DNA of 64,000 nucleotides, taken from Microbacterium indicum DSM 19969. GTDB taxonomy: Bacteria > Actinomycetota > Actinomycetes > Actinomycetales > Microbacteriaceae. Location of the stretch: assembly GCF_000422385.1 (NCBI RefSeq), contig NZ_AULR01000002.1:248001-312000 (forward strand), in the 5' to 3' direction. Below the pieces are notes generated by a model, which saw only the letters and a program-made list of their open reading frames with translations, made no database searches and was not told the origin of the DNA. Positions 48,145-57,210 of this stretch are shown piece after piece. Numbering within the stretch: the stretch's first letter is position 1; each line of letters starts with the position of its first letter. Made by a program: the position numbers and the translations under genes.

Positions 48145-49206
48145 GTGGCACACACCGTCTTCCTGCACGTCGGCGCCCCCAAGACGGGCACGACGGCGTT
48201 CCAGGAGCGGCTCGCGCGCAACGCCGCGTCGCTCAGCCGTGCCGGCATCTCGGTGCCGGGCGCCGGGCGACGCGATCCCGCACCGCTCGGGCAGTTCCAC
48301 GCGTGCCTCGACCTCGTGGGCGCCGACTGGGCGGGGCCGGGGTCGGGCGTCGACGGCGCGTGGCGGCGCCTCGTCGAGCAGGTGCACAGCACGCGCGGCA
48401 CGGCGATCATCAGCCACGAGATCTTCGCCTCGGCGACGTCCGATCAGGCTGCGCGGGCTCGACGCGACCTGACGGCCCACGGAGCCGACCTGCACATCGT
48501 CTACTCGGCGCGCGACATGGGCCGACAGATCGCCGCCGGGTGGCAGGAGGAGGTCAAGCAGGGCAAGGAGTGGTCGTTCGCGGAGTACTCGGCGCGGCTG
48601 AGGGCGGGCCTCGGCTTCTTCGCGGTGCCGTTCGACCTCCCGCGTGTGCTCGGCACCTGGGGCTACGGCATCGCCCCCGACCGCATCCACCTCGTGACGG
48701 TGCCGCGGGAGCGCACCGCGGACGAGTTGTGGCTGCGGATGTGCCATGCCCTGCGCGTCGATCCTGACCGCGCGCCGCGCGAAGCCGGCGGATCGAACCC
48801 GTCGATGGGGGCCGCGCAGACGACGATGATGCGGCGCCTCAACCGCCGCCTGGAGCGCTCCGACCGGCCGGGGACCTACGACGGGCTCGTGCGGGTCCTC
48901 ATCGCCGAGGAGACCCTCGCGGGTGCGGGCGACCCGATCGTGCCGTCGGAGGAGATGCTCGACTGGGCCGACGAGCGCTTCGCGGCGTGGGCCGCCTGGA
49001 TCCGCGAGCGCGACATCGACGTCGTGGGCGACGTCGAGGATCTGCGCCCCGTGCGCGCGCCGCAGGTCGCCGACCCCGACCGCCCTGGACCCGACCCGCA
49101 GCTGAACGCCGCGCTCGACGCCCTCGCCTCCGTCGTGCGGGAGGCGGAGCAGCGAGCGCGGCGTCCGGGGCTGCGCGACGTCATCCGCCGCGCTGCGCGC
49201 AGGTGA
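48145..49206 (+). CDS. Sulfotransferase-like P-loop protein
   Basis: The protein has 353 residues. FLHVGAPKTGTTAFQERL near residue 5 is the 5'-phosphosulfate-binding loop of PAPS-dependent sulfotransferases. HIVYSARDMGRQIAAGWQ near 113 resembles the 3'-phosphate-binding segment. It lacks a signal peptide, so it is probably cytoplasmic. The C-terminal 60 residues are Ala/Arg/Asp-rich. The acceptor substrate is unknown, and there is no PAPS-synthesis gene nearby. GTG 48145 is chosen because it directly precedes the conserved first strand. The ribosome site is weak. Confidence 0.72.
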   Translation: MAHTVFLHVGAPKTGTTAFQERLARNAASLSRAGISVPGAGRRDPAPLGQFHACLDLVGADWAGPGSGVDGAWRRLVEQVHSTRGTAIISHEIFASATSDQAARARRDLTAHGADLHIVYSARDMGRQIAAGWQEEVKQGKEWSFAEYSARLRAGLGFFAVPFDLPRVLGTWGYGIAPDRIHLVTVPRERTADELWLRMCHALRVDPDRAPREAGGSNPSMGAAQTTMMRRLNRRLERSDRPGTYDGLVRVLIAEETLAGAGDPIVPSEEMLDWADERFAAWAAWIRERDIDVVGDVEDLRPVRAPQVADPDRPGPDPQLNAALDALASVVREAEQRARRPGLRDVIRRAARR

Positions 49207-49212
49207 CCGGGG

Positions 49213-49767
49213 TCAGCGCGCGGCGCCGGCGAGCGAGCCGGTGACGGGGACGACCGTCTGGCCCATGTCGTCCGAGGCCTCGTAGATCAGGCACTGGATC
49301 TGGCGGTCGCCCGTCGACCAGGTCTGCTCGGTGGGGGAGTAGTACGTGTACCAGAGCGACGCCGACTCGTTGAAGTCGATGCCGGCGAAGTCGGCGAACG
49401 CGGCCTGGCACTTCGGGTCGGCGTCCTCCTGGATCGCCGTCTGGCCGGGGAAGTCGTCGCCGAGGTCAAGGTCGTACTCGTAGTAGTACTCGTAGTCGTG
49501 CTCGTCGGAGCAGGGGACGACCTCGATGTCGCTGACCTCGGTGCCGTCGGCGCCGGCCGCGTCGGGCTCCTGGAGGCAGTCGCCGACCTGGATGTCGAAC
49601 ACCGACTCGGTGCCCGACTCGGTGACCTCGCCCGAGTCCTCGTCGCGCTCGGCGCCGCCGATGAGGGACTGGATCGAGGCGCAGCCCGCCAGCGAGCCGC
49701 CGATGAGGAGGGCTCCGGCGACCACGGCGGTGGCGCGAGCGGCGCGGGAGCGAGTGAGGGTGATCAT
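49213..49767 (-). CDS. Septum-formation-family-like lipoprotein
   Basis: The protein has 184 residues. The signal peptide is followed by a lipobox LAGC with Cys29. The mature part has paired cysteines (VGDCLQEP, VPCSDEHDYE, DPKCQAAF, IQCLIYE) in the pattern of the actinobacterial septum-formation family (PF13845). The middle is Asp/Glu/Tyr-rich (EHDYEYYYEYDLDLGDD). It is expected to be anchored on the outer face of the membrane. The function of the family is not well defined, despite its name. It converges on the sulfotransferase-like gene with no terminator between them. Confidence 0.75.
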   Translation of the reverse strand: MITLTRSRAARATAVVAGALLIGGSLAGCASIQSLIGGAERDEDSGEVTESGTESVFDIQVGDCLQEPDAAGADGTEVSDIEVVPCSDEHDYEYYYEYDLDLGDDFPGQTAIQEDADPKCQAAFADFAGIDFNESASLWYTYYSPTEQTWSTGDRQIQCLIYEASDDMGQTVVPVTGSLAGAAR

Positions 49768-49873
49768 GAGTGACAGTCCGTTCTGGCGATGTGGATCAGG
49801 CAGGGGGACGCGCGCATCGCATCTCCCCGCTCAAGACATTAGGGGAACGGGGTGCCCTCCCGGTACCGGGCCG

Positions 49874-50440
49874 TCAGCCCTCGAGGTCGTCGACGCCGGG
49901 CATCCAGCTCACGCCGGGCTTGCCCCACCCGCGCTTCTTCGAGATCTTCTGCGCCGTCTTCCAGTCGCCGTCGGAGATCCGATCGATGTACACGATCCCG
50001 TCGAGGTGGTCGAATTCGTGCTGCATGATCCGCGCGCGCCACCCGTCGACCTCGATGCGCACGGGCTCACCCCGCAGGTCGATCCCCGTCACGATGACGC
50101 GGTCGCTGCGGCGCAGCGCGAACCGCTCGCCGGGGAACGAGAGGCAGCCCTCTGCCTCTTCGTCCTCGTCGGGGGCACCGGGCTCGGGGGGAGTCATCCA
50201 CAGCTCGGGGTTGATGATCTCGCCCCGCCAGGGATTCCCCTCGTCGTCCTCGTACGTGTAGGTGTAGATCCGCAGGCCGACGCCCACCTGCGGGGCCGCG
50301 AGCCCCACGCCGGGAGCGGCGTCCATGGTCTCGTACATGTCGGCGACGAGCGTGCGGATCTCGTCGGTGATCTCGTCGACCGGAGCGGCGTGCGCGTGGA
50401 GGACCGGATCCCCCCAGACGCGGATCGGAAGAATGGCCAT
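49874..50440 (-). CDS. def: Peptide deformylase
   Basis: The protein has 188 residues. All three motifs are present: GVGLAAPQ (about 44-51), EGCLSFPG with metal ligand Cys99, and QHEFDHLDG with His141, catalytic Glu142 and His145. It removes the formyl group from nascent proteins. TAGCCT six bases before the ATG indicates a leaderless mRNA, and the gene is divergent from the DMT transporter gene. An acidic insert (EPGAPDEDEEAE) precedes motif 2. Confidence 0.96.
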   Translation of the reverse strand: MAILPIRVWGDPVLHAHAAPVDEITDEIRTLVADMYETMDAAPGVGLAAPQVGVGLRIYTYTYEDDEGNPWRGEIINPELWMTPPEPGAPDEDEEAEGCLSFPGERFALRRSDRVIVTGIDLRGEPVRIEVDGWRARIMQHEFDHLDGIVYIDRISDGDWKTAQKISKKRGWGKPGVSWMPGVDDLEG

Positions 50441-50446
50441 TCCGCA

Positions 50447-50452
50447 AGGCTA
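50447..50452 (-). promoter_or_regulatory. -10 box of def
   Basis: TAGCCT lies six bases before the def ATG at 50440. Confidence 0.5.
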
Positions 50453-50500
50453 CTGAACGCGGCCCGGCCGCTCCCACCCGCCGCGCGGAGGGCCGTGTCA

Positions 50501-50506
50501 TAGGCT
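50501..50506 (+). promoter_or_regulatory. -10 box of the DMT transporter gene
   Basis: TAGGCT lies six bases before the GTG at 50513. Confidence 0.5.
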
Positions 50507-50512
50507 TGTCGG

Positions 50513-51517
50513 GTGACCTGGGGCCTGCACGCCGTCGCCTCCGCGGCGGTCGAGAGCACGAACGTCTTCGACAACCCGGGGCTGCTCCTCGGCATCCCCC
50601 TGGCCGTCGCGGGCGCCGTGTTCATGTCGCTCGGGGCGCAGTACCAGAGCCGCGGGGTCCGCAAGGTCGAGCGGCTCGCGGGCGGCTCGGGCGCCGGCGG
50701 GCTCGGGGTGTCGCACCTGGTGCGCCTGCTGCGCCGCCCGTCCTGGATCCTCGGGACCCTGCTCATGGGCGCCGCGATCGTGTGCCAGCTCTCGGCGCTC
50801 GCGATCGCTCCGCTCATCGTCGTGCAGCCGCTCGGCGCGATCTCCCTCGTGATCACGACGCTGCTCAACGCGCAGGCGACGGGACACACCCCGACGCGGC
50901 AGTCCGTCACGGCCATCGGCATGTGCGTCGGCGGGATCTTCGTCTTCGTGATCGTCGCGGCGTTCGTCGCGATCGAGAAGCCCCTCGATCAGGTGCAGAT
51001 CCTCACCCTCCTCGTGATCCTCCTCGTGGTGCTCCTCGTCATGGGCGCCGTCTGGCTCTTCGTGCGCGCACGCGCCGGCGCGCTCTTCTACATCTCGTCC
51101 GCCGGGATCCTGTACGGCTTCGTCGCGACGCTCGCGAAGGTCGTGATCAAGCGGATCCAGCAGGGCGACTTCGGCGCCCTCACGATCGCGTCCGGCATCG
51201 CGCTGCTCGCGGCGGCGGCGGCGGGGGCCTACTTCGTGCAGACCGCGTACTCCTCGGGGCCGCCGGACCTCGTGATCGCGGGGCTCACGGTCATCGACCC
51301 GATCGTCGCCGTCCTCATCGGCGCCCTGCTTCTCGACGAGGCGGCGTCGGCGCCGGCCTGGGCGATCGTCGTGTGGATCCTCGTCGGCGCGGTGGCCGCC
51401 GTGGGCGTCGTGTGGCTCGCACGCAGCCACCCGCAGGTGATCCACGAGAGCCAGGAGCTGCCCATCACGCGGGGCGGCTCGGGGCCCGACTCGGGCCCGG
51501 CCGACGAGCCGCGATAG
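50513..51517 (+). CDS. DMT-superfamily membrane transporter (NIPA-like)
   Basis: The protein has 334 residues with about nine membrane helices. The first helix carries GIPLAVAGAVFMSLGAQYQSR, and APLIVVQPLGAISLVIT near residue 100 is typical of the NIPA/EamA-like DMT fold. FVQTAYSSGPPDLVIAGLTV and DPIVAVLIGALLLDE belong to the second repeat. Substrates of bacterial members are mostly unproven; magnesium is one possibility for NIPA relatives. The start is GTG 50513. The C-terminal 30 residues are polar. The gene ends 17 bases before tRNA-Met. Confidence 0.82.
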   Translation: MTWGLHAVASAAVESTNVFDNPGLLLGIPLAVAGAVFMSLGAQYQSRGVRKVERLAGGSGAGGLGVSHLVRLLRRPSWILGTLLMGAAIVCQLSALAIAPLIVVQPLGAISLVITTLLNAQATGHTPTRQSVTAIGMCVGGIFVFVIVAAFVAIEKPLDQVQILTLLVILLVVLLVMGAVWLFVRARAGALFYISSAGILYGFVATLAKVVIKRIQQGDFGALTIASGIALLAAAAAGAYFVQTAYSSGPPDLVIAGLTVIDPIVAVLIGALLLDEAASAPAWAIVVWILVGAVAAVGVVWLARSHPQVIHESQELPITRGGSGPDSGPADEPR

Positions 51518-51534
51518 GCTCGACCGGTACGTAT

Positions 51535-51609
51535 GGGGCGGTAGCCAAGCTGGTCAAGGCAGCGAGCTCATAACTCGACGATCCGCGGGTTCGAGTCCCG
51601 CCCGCCCTA
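51535..51609 (+). tRNA. tRNA-Met (CAT)
   Basis: This 75-base cloverleaf has acceptor GGGGCGG/CCGCCCT and anticodon loop CTCATAA with anticodon CAT. The T arm is GCGGG/CCCGC around TTCGAGT. Position 1 can pair (G-U), so it looks like an elongator rather than initiator tRNA, although a CAT anticodon could also be tRNA-Ile2. CCA is not encoded. Confidence 0.92.
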
Positions 51610-51761
51610 CGACGACGCGACACGCCGCATCGCGCGAAGAACACGCTTGTGATTCGGGCGTGTCTGCGACAGACTGAGCGTGAAAGCCGAATAGTTCTGC
51701 CGCCAGCAGATCACCCGTTCAGGCGCGGAGGGGAAGCCGCACCTGACGAAACGGAGAGATC

Positions 51762-52268
51762 ATGGCGACACCCAGCGCGCGCGGAGTGGTCTTCATCCAC
51801 TCGGCGCCGAAAGCATTGTGCCCCCACCTCGAGTGGGCAGTCGGGCGCTCGATCGGGCGTGCCGTCAACTTCGACTGGCAGAACCAGCCCGCGCTCCCGG
51901 GAGCGCGCCGCGCCGAGTTCTCGTGGGACGGCCCCGCCGGCACGGGCGCCGCGATCGCGACCGCCATCCGCGGCTGGGAGCACCTGCGCTTCGAGGTCAC
52001 GGAGGATCCGACGCCCGGCAGCACGGGCGGTCGCTGGATGCACACGCCCGACCTCGGGATCCACTTCTCGCAGATCGACGCGGCGGGCAGCATCGTCGTC
52101 GGCGAGGAGCGCGTCCGCGCCGCGATCGCCCTCGCCGACCCGTTCGAGATGCGCCGTGAGCTCGACGTCGCCCTCGGCACGGCCTGGGACGACGAGCTCG
52201 AGATCTTCCGCACGGCGGGCGACGCGATCGCCTCTCCGGTCGTGTGGCTGCAGCACCGCGCCGGCTGA
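51762..52268 (+). CDS. DUF3145 family protein
   Basis: The protein has 168 residues. It shows the DUF3145 pattern of actinobacteria: GVVFIHSAPKALCPHLEWAV at about 8-27, NFDWQNQPALPGARRAEFSW near 36, and VGEERVRAAIA near 112. No catalytic motif is known, and there is no signal peptide or membrane helix. The family is nearly restricted to actinobacteria and usually sits among housekeeping genes, as here. The ATG has GGAGAG five bases upstream. The 152 bases between tRNA-Met and this gene hold nothing I can name. Confidence 0.85.
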   Translation: MATPSARGVVFIHSAPKALCPHLEWAVGRSIGRAVNFDWQNQPALPGARRAEFSWDGPAGTGAAIATAIRGWEHLRFEVTEDPTPGSTGGRWMHTPDLGIHFSQIDAAGSIVVGEERVRAAIALADPFEMRRELDVALGTAWDDELEIFRTAGDAIASPVVWLQHRAG

Positions 52269-52289
52269 CGCCGCCGCGCACACAGACGA

Positions 52290-52325
52290 CCGCGCCCTCT
52301 CGGAGAAGACTCCGGGAGGGCGCGG
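52290..52325 (+). terminator. Terminator after DUF3145 gene
   Basis: CCGCGCCCTC pairs with GAGGGCGCGG, and the inner CGGAG with CTCCG, around an AAGA loop: a stem of about 16 bp. Confidence 0.9.
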
Positions 52326-52352
52326 TGACGTCCTCCGCGAGAGGATGGATCC

Positions 52353-53504
52353 ATGCCCCGCCCCGACGAACTCGACGCGATCACCCTCGACGACCTGCGC
52401 GCGACCCGCGCCACCAAGTGGAACGACCCCGACGTCCCGATCGGGGCGTTCGTGGCCGAGATGGACTTCGGGATCGCCCCCGAGATCCGGGCGGCGCTGC
52501 ACGAGGCGGTCGACGCGCCCGTACACGGCTACATGCCGCCGCACATCGACCGCGAGCTGCGCGAGGCGACGGCCGAGCACCTGAACGCGCGCGGCTGGGG
52601 AGCACAGCCCGAGGACGTCTTCCCGATGCCCGACGTGATCACGGCGTTCGAGCTCGCGATCGAGCTCTTCTCCCGTCCGGGTTCGAAGGTCATCGTCCCG
52701 ACGCCGTCGTACATGCCGTTCCTGTTCGTCCCGCCCGAACTGGGACGCGAGGTGATCGAGGTCCCGCTCGTCGACGACGCGGGCGTCGCCCGCCTCGACC
52801 TCGACGCGATCCAGGCGGCGTTCGACGCCGGGGGACAGGTCCTCGTGCTCTGCAACCCCTTCAACCCCGTGGGCCGCGTCTTCACCCGCGACGAGCTCGT
52901 CGCGATCAGCGAGGTCGTCGCGAGGAACGACGGTCGGGTCTTCGCCGACGAGATCTGGGCGCCGCTCGTCTTCGAGGGCGAGATGGTGTCGTACGCGACG
53001 GTGTCGGATGCCGCGGCGTCGCACACCGTGACGGCGCTCTCGGCCTCGAAGGCCTGGAACCTGCCCGGCCTGAAGTGCGCCCAGCTGGTCGTCTCGAACC
53101 TCCACGACCGCGCCGTGATGGACGAGAAGGGCGGACTGGCCGGCCACGGCACCGCGAACCTCGGCGCCATCGCGAACGCCGTCGCGTACCGCGAGGGCGG
53201 TGCGTGGCTCGCCGACGTGCGCGCCTACCTCGACGGCAGCAGGACCGAGCTCGCGGCGCTCGTCGCCGACCGGCTGCCCGGCGTGCGGTTCACGGCTCCC
53301 CAGGGCACCTACGTCGGCTGGCTCGACTTCCGCGGCACGGGGATCGAGGATCCCGCGGCGTTCTTCCGCGAGAACGCGGGCGTCGGACTCACCGACGGTG
53401 CCGCGTGCGGGGCCGCGGGAAGCGGCTTCGTGCGACTCATCTTCGCGACGCCCCGCCCGGTGCTGCGCGAGATGGTGGACCGCATGGCGCGCGCGATGGC
53501 GTGA
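52353..53504 (+). CDS. PLP-dependent MalY/PatB-type C-S lyase
   Basis: The protein has 383 residues with fold-type I aminotransferase features. The N-terminal KWNDPDVPIGAFVAEMDFG is the MalY/PatB signature. CNPFNPVGRVFTRDEL near residue 168 and FADEIWAPLVF near 195 bind the cofactor. The Schiff-base Lys lies in SASKAWNLPGLK near 231. The likely reaction is cystathionine beta-lyase or a related C-S cleavage; a purely aminotransferase role is less likely. The ATG has GAGAGGA upstream. A strong terminator follows. Confidence 0.88.
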   Translation: MPRPDELDAITLDDLRATRATKWNDPDVPIGAFVAEMDFGIAPEIRAALHEAVDAPVHGYMPPHIDRELREATAEHLNARGWGAQPEDVFPMPDVITAFELAIELFSRPGSKVIVPTPSYMPFLFVPPELGREVIEVPLVDDAGVARLDLDAIQAAFDAGGQVLVLCNPFNPVGRVFTRDELVAISEVVARNDGRVFADEIWAPLVFEGEMVSYATVSDAAASHTVTALSASKAWNLPGLKCAQLVVSNLHDRAVMDEKGGLAGHGTANLGAIANAVAYREGGAWLADVRAYLDGSRTELAALVADRLPGVRFTAPQGTYVGWLDFRGTGIEDPAAFFRENAGVGLTDGAACGAAGSGFVRLIFATPRPVLREMVDRMARAMA

Positions 53505-53509
53505 CACGC

Positions 53510-53546
53510 AGAGGGGGCCGGGGAGCGATGCTCCCCGGCCCCCTCT
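53510..53546. terminator. Bidirectional terminator, C-S lyase / fabF
   Basis: A perfect 17-bp stem (AGAGGGGGCCGGGGAGC and complement) with a GAT loop between two convergent stops. Confidence 0.95.
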
Positions 53547-53553
53547 GACTCGA

Positions 53554-54795
53554 TCAGTCCTCGTAGGTGGCGAACGCCGCGACGGCGTTGTGGCCTCCGA
53601 AGCCGAACGAGTTGCTGATCGCGAGCTGCGGCCCCTCGGGCAGCGCCTGCGGCTGCTTCGACGCGAGGAACGGGGTCTCCGGGTCCTGGTTGTCGAGGTT
53701 GAGCGTCGGCGGCGCCTGGCGGTCGCGCATCGCGAGGATCGTGAACACCGACTCGAGCGCGCCGGTGCCGCCGAGCAGGTGGCCCGTCGCCGACTTCGTC
53801 GCGCTGGCCGGGATCTCGCGCACGCGGTCGCCGAAGACGGCCTCCAGAGCCGTGAACTCGGCGGGGTCGCCGACGGGGGTCGACGTCGCGTGGGCGTTGA
53901 TGTGGGTGACCTCGTCGGGCGTGCGGCCCGCCTGGTCGAGCGCCTGGCGCACCGCGCGGGCGGCGCCCTGACCCGTCGGGTCGTTGGCCGTGATGTGGTG
54001 CGCGTCGGCCGTGACGCCGGCGCCGACGAACTCGGCGTAGATCTTCGCGCCGCGCGCCTTGGCGTGCTCCTCGGTCTCGAGGACGAGCACGGCGGCGCCC
54101 TCGCCCATGACGAAGCCGTCGCGGTCGACGTCCCACGGCCGCGAGGCGGATGCGGGGTCGTCGTTGCGGCGCGACAGGGCGTGCATCGAGGCGAAGGACG
54201 CGACGGTGATCGGGTGGATCGCCGACTCGGTGCCGCCGGCGATGACGATGTCGGCCTCGCCCTTCTGCAGGTGCTCGTACGCGCTCGCGAGCGACTCGAC
54301 GCTCGAGGCGCAGGCCGAGGCGACGGTGCGGGCGAAGGCCCGGGCGTGGAAGTGCAGCGACAGGAAGCCAGCGGCCGAGTTCGGCATGAGCATCGGAACC
54401 GTCATCGGCATGACGCGCCGGGGCCCCTTCGCTCGGAGGGTGTCCCAGGCGTCGAGCAGCGTCCAGACGCCGCCGATGCCCGTCGCGAAGTCGACGCCGA
54501 GGCGCTCGGGGTCCACGTCGGGCGAGCCGGCGTCCTCCCACGCCTCCATGGCCGCGACGAGCGCGAACTGGGTCGAGATGTCGAGCCGCTTCGCCGTCGG
54601 GCGGTCGAGGATCGTGTCGGGGCGGACGATCGCCTCTCCGGCGAAGGTCACGGGGAGCGCGAGCTCCTCGACCCACTCGTGCTCGAGCGGGCGGATGCCC
54701 GAGACGCCTGCCATGAGGTTCGTCCAGTTGTCGGCGACGTTTCCGCCCAATGCGGAAGTCGCGCCCATACCTGTCACGACGATGCGTGTGGTCAT
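53554..54795 (-). CDS. fabF: Beta-ketoacyl-ACP synthase II
   Basis: This 413-residue thiolase-fold condensing enzyme is the last gene of the FAS-II cluster. Catalytic residues are Cys162 in TVASACASSVES, His in INAHATSTPVGD near 298 and His in SFGFGGHNAV near 400. It elongates acyl-ACP with malonyl-ACP carried by AcpP, encoded just upstream. The gap to acpP is 81 bases. The terminator after it closes the transcript. Confidence 0.96.
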   Translation of the reverse strand: MTTRIVVTGMGATSALGGNVADNWTNLMAGVSGIRPLEHEWVEELALPVTFAGEAIVRPDTILDRPTAKRLDISTQFALVAAMEAWEDAGSPDVDPERLGVDFATGIGGVWTLLDAWDTLRAKGPRRVMPMTVPMLMPNSAAGFLSLHFHARAFARTVASACASSVESLASAYEHLQKGEADIVIAGGTESAIHPITVASFASMHALSRRNDDPASASRPWDVDRDGFVMGEGAAVLVLETEEHAKARGAKIYAEFVGAGVTADAHHITANDPTGQGAARAVRQALDQAGRTPDEVTHINAHATSTPVGDPAEFTALEAVFGDRVREIPASATKSATGHLLGGTGALESVFTILAMRDRQAPPTLNLDNQDPETPFLASKQPQALPEGPQLAISNSFGFGGHNAVAAFATYED

Positions 54796-54876
54796 GCGTG
54801 GTTTCCCTGTTCCCGTGATGATGTGTGGAGAGCGTCGTGGGCGCCGCGCCGTGAGGCTGCGGCGCCCACGCGACGA

Positions 54877-55122
54877 TCAGGAGTTCGACGTGATGAAGTC
54901 GACGGCGTCCTTCACCGTCTTGAGGTTCTTGACCTCGTCGTCGGGGATCGTGACGCCGAACTTCTCCTCGGCGTTGACGACGATCGTCATCATCGAGATC
55001 GAGTCGATGTCGAGGTCGTCCGTGAAGGACTTCTCGAGGGCGACCTCGCCCGCGTCGATGCCGGTCTCGTCGGTGATGAGCTCGGCCAGGCCCGCGAGGA
55101 CCTCATCGGTGTTGAGTGCCAT
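54877..55122 (-). CDS. acpP: Acyl carrier protein
   Basis: This 81-residue acidic four-helix protein has the phosphopantetheine attachment serine, Ser41, in DLDIDSISMMTIV. It carries growing acyl chains for FabD, FabH and FabF. GGAGAAGA upstream of the ATG is a good ribosome site, as expected for an abundant protein. It lies between fabH and fabF, the usual actinobacterial order. Confidence 0.97.
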   Translation of the reverse strand: MALNTDEVLAGLAELITDETGIDAGEVALEKSFTDDLDIDSISMMTIVVNAEEKFGVTIPDDEVKNLKTVKDAVDFITSNS

Positions 55123-55201
55123 GGAATCTTCTCCTTGTAGTGGCGTGGGGGTTCGGGAGGTCGGGAAACCGTCCCTCAGTCTAGGGGCGAAGCCCCCGGA
55201 A

Positions 55202-56203
55202 TCACGGCAGGACGACGACCTGCGCGGCGTAGACGAGGCCTGCGCCGAATCCGATCTGCAGCGAGAGGCCGCCCGACAGCTCGGGGTGCTCCTCGAGCAG
55301 GCGGTGCGTCGCGAGCGGGATCGAGCCCGCCGACGTGTTGCCTGTCGTCTCGATGTCGCGCGCGATCACGACGGACTCGGGGAGGCCGAGCTGCTTCGCG
55401 AACTCGTCGATGATGCGGCCGTTGGCCTGGTGAGGGACGAAAGCGGCGAGGTCTGCGGGCTCGATACCCGCCTCCTCGAGGGTCTTCCGCGCGACCTTGA
55501 CCATGTCGGTCACGGCCCAGCGGTACACGCTCGGGCCCTCCTGGCGCAGCGTCGGCCACTCGTGCTCGCCGTCGCGGAACTCCGTGAGGGTCGCGTTCAT
55601 GCCGACGAGGGCGGCCTTCGACCCGTCGGATCCCCACTGGGTCGCCGACACGCCGGGGACGTCGCTCGGACCCACGACCGCGGCGCCCGCGCCGTCGGCG
55701 AGGAGGAACGAGATCGAGCGATCGGTCGGGTCGATGATGTCGCTGAGCTTCTCGGCGCCGACGACGACCGCGTACTTCGCGGCTCCCGCGCGGATGAGCG
55801 CGTCGGCCTGGGCGATGCCGTAGCAGTAGCCCGCGCACGCGGCGTTGAGGTCGTACGCCGCGGCGGGCGTCGCGCCGATCGCGTCGGCGACGATCGCGGC
55901 GGCCGACGGCGTCTGCTTCGGGTTGCTGATGGTCGCGATCAGGACCGCGCCGATCTCGGCCGGGTCGATGCCCGCCTTCGCGACGGCCTCGCGCGCAGCC
56001 TCGGTCGCGAGCGTGATCGCGGTGGTCTCCTTGTTCGCGCGGACGCGGGTGATCATGCCCGTGCGCTGGCGGATCCACTCGTCGCTCGAGTCGATGGGGC
56101 CGACGATGTCGTCGTTCGGGACGACGTTCTCGCCGCGCGCGGCGCCCATCGCGAGGATGCGCGTGTGTGCGACGGTGGGAGCTTCTCTCAGAGCAGCGGT
56201 CAT
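55202..56203 (-). CDS. fabH: Beta-ketoacyl-ACP synthase III
   Basis: This 333-residue enzyme starts fatty acid synthesis by condensing an acyl-CoA primer with malonyl-ACP. The catalytic triad is Cys123 in NAACAGYCYGIAQ, His in FVPHQANGRI near 262 and Asn in ETTGNTSAGS near 292. In this bacterial group FabH usually prefers branched primers, giving iso/anteiso lipids; that is group knowledge. The start has GGAGAGA upstream. It follows fabD by 25 bases. Confidence 0.96.
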   Translation of the reverse strand: MTAALREAPTVAHTRILAMGAARGENVVPNDDIVGPIDSSDEWIRQRTGMITRVRANKETTAITLATEAAREAVAKAGIDPAEIGAVLIATISNPKQTPSAAAIVADAIGATPAAAYDLNAACAGYCYGIAQADALIRAGAAKYAVVVGAEKLSDIIDPTDRSISFLLADGAGAAVVGPSDVPGVSATQWGSDGSKAALVGMNATLTEFRDGEHEWPTLRQEGPSVYRWAVTDMVKVARKTLEEAGIEPADLAAFVPHQANGRIIDEFAKQLGLPESVVIARDIETTGNTSAGSIPLATHRLLEEHPELSGGLSLQIGFGAGLVYAAQVVVLP

Positions 56204-56228
56204 TCTTCTCTCCTGCGGCGTTCCGATG

Positions 56229-57161
56229 TCAGTTCTGGGAACCGGCGAGGAGGTCGCGAGCAGCGGCCAGGTCGTCGGGGGTCTTGAGGGCGACGGCCGG
56301 CGTGCCGCGCATGCCGCGCTTGGCGAGGCCCGCGAGGGTGCCTCCCGGCAGGAACTCGACGAGGCCCGCGGCGCCGGCGCCGGCGAACGACTCCATCGAC
56401 AGGTCCCAGCGCACGGGGTTCTGCACCTGGCGGACGATGAGCTCGAGGGCGAGGGCGCCCGTCGCGACCGTCTGACCGTCGCTGTTCGACCAGAGGGCGA
56501 TCCGCGGGTCGCCGACGTCGGCGATCGCGTCGACGGCGGCCTGCAGCGCGCCGACGGCCGGTGCCATGTAGCTCGTGTGGAACGCGCCGGCGACCTGCAG
56601 CGGGATGACCCGCGCGCCGCGCGGGGCGTTCTCGCCGAGGGCCGCGAGCGCGTCGGTCGCGCCCGCGGCGACGATCTGGCCCTTCGAGTTGAAGTTCGCG
56701 GGCTCGAGGCCCGCGGCGGCGATCGCGTCGAGGACCTGCTCCTCGACGCCGCCCACGACGGCGCTCATGCCCGTCGGGGTGACGGCCGCCGCGTCGGCCA
56801 TCGCGCGTCCGCGCGCTCCGACGAGGCGCATGCCGTCGATGTCCGAGATGACGCCCGCCGCGACGAGCGCCGCGACCTCGCCGACCGAGTGGCCCGCCGC
56901 GCCGCCGAACAGCGCGCGCTCGTCGTCGCTCAGCGCGAACCACGACACGAGGCTCGCGGCGACGATGAGGGGCTGGGCGACCCGGGTGTCGCGGATCGCG
57001 TCGGCGTCCCATGTCGTGCCGGCGGCGACCAGATCGACTTCAGCGGCGTCGGCGTAGCGCTCGAGGCGGTCGCGGGCCCCGTCGGTCTCGAGCCAGGGTG
57101 CGAGGAATCCGGGGGTCTGAGAACCCTGCCCGGGGAATGCGGCGACGATCACTCGATCCAT
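56229..57161 (-). CDS. fabD: Malonyl-CoA:ACP transacylase
   Basis: The protein has 310 residues. FPGQGSQTPGF at about 9-19 and the nucleophile Ser92 in AGHSVGEVAAL mark the acyltransferase fold. The active-site His is in GAFHTSYM near 198. It loads malonyl onto AcpP. I start at ATG 57161, directly before the conserved MDRVIVAAFPGQG; GTGGGAAG upstream is the likely ribosome site. An inverted repeat lies 50-71 bases upstream, where a regulator could act. Confidence 0.95.
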   Translation of the reverse strand: MDRVIVAAFPGQGSQTPGFLAPWLETDGARDRLERYADAAEVDLVAAGTTWDADAIRDTRVAQPLIVAASLVSWFALSDDERALFGGAAGHSVGEVAALVAAGVISDIDGMRLVGARGRAMADAAAVTPTGMSAVVGGVEEQVLDAIAAAGLEPANFNSKGQIVAAGATDALAALGENAPRGARVIPLQVAGAFHTSYMAPAVGALQAAVDAIADVGDPRIALWSNSDGQTVATGALALELIVRQVQNPVRWDLSMESFAGAGAAGLVEFLPGGTLAGLAKRGMRGTPAVALKTPDDLAAARDLLAGSQN

Positions 57162-57210
57162 TCTTCCCACCGTTCGCGCGACCGGGCTGGCACCGTGCTC
57201 ACAAGATTGC

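Noticed and set aside
51535-51761. tRNA-Met as an attachment site of an integrated element
   Set aside because: The following genes (DUF3145, C-S lyase, fab cluster) are housekeeping genes, and no integrase or repeated tRNA 3' end was seen.
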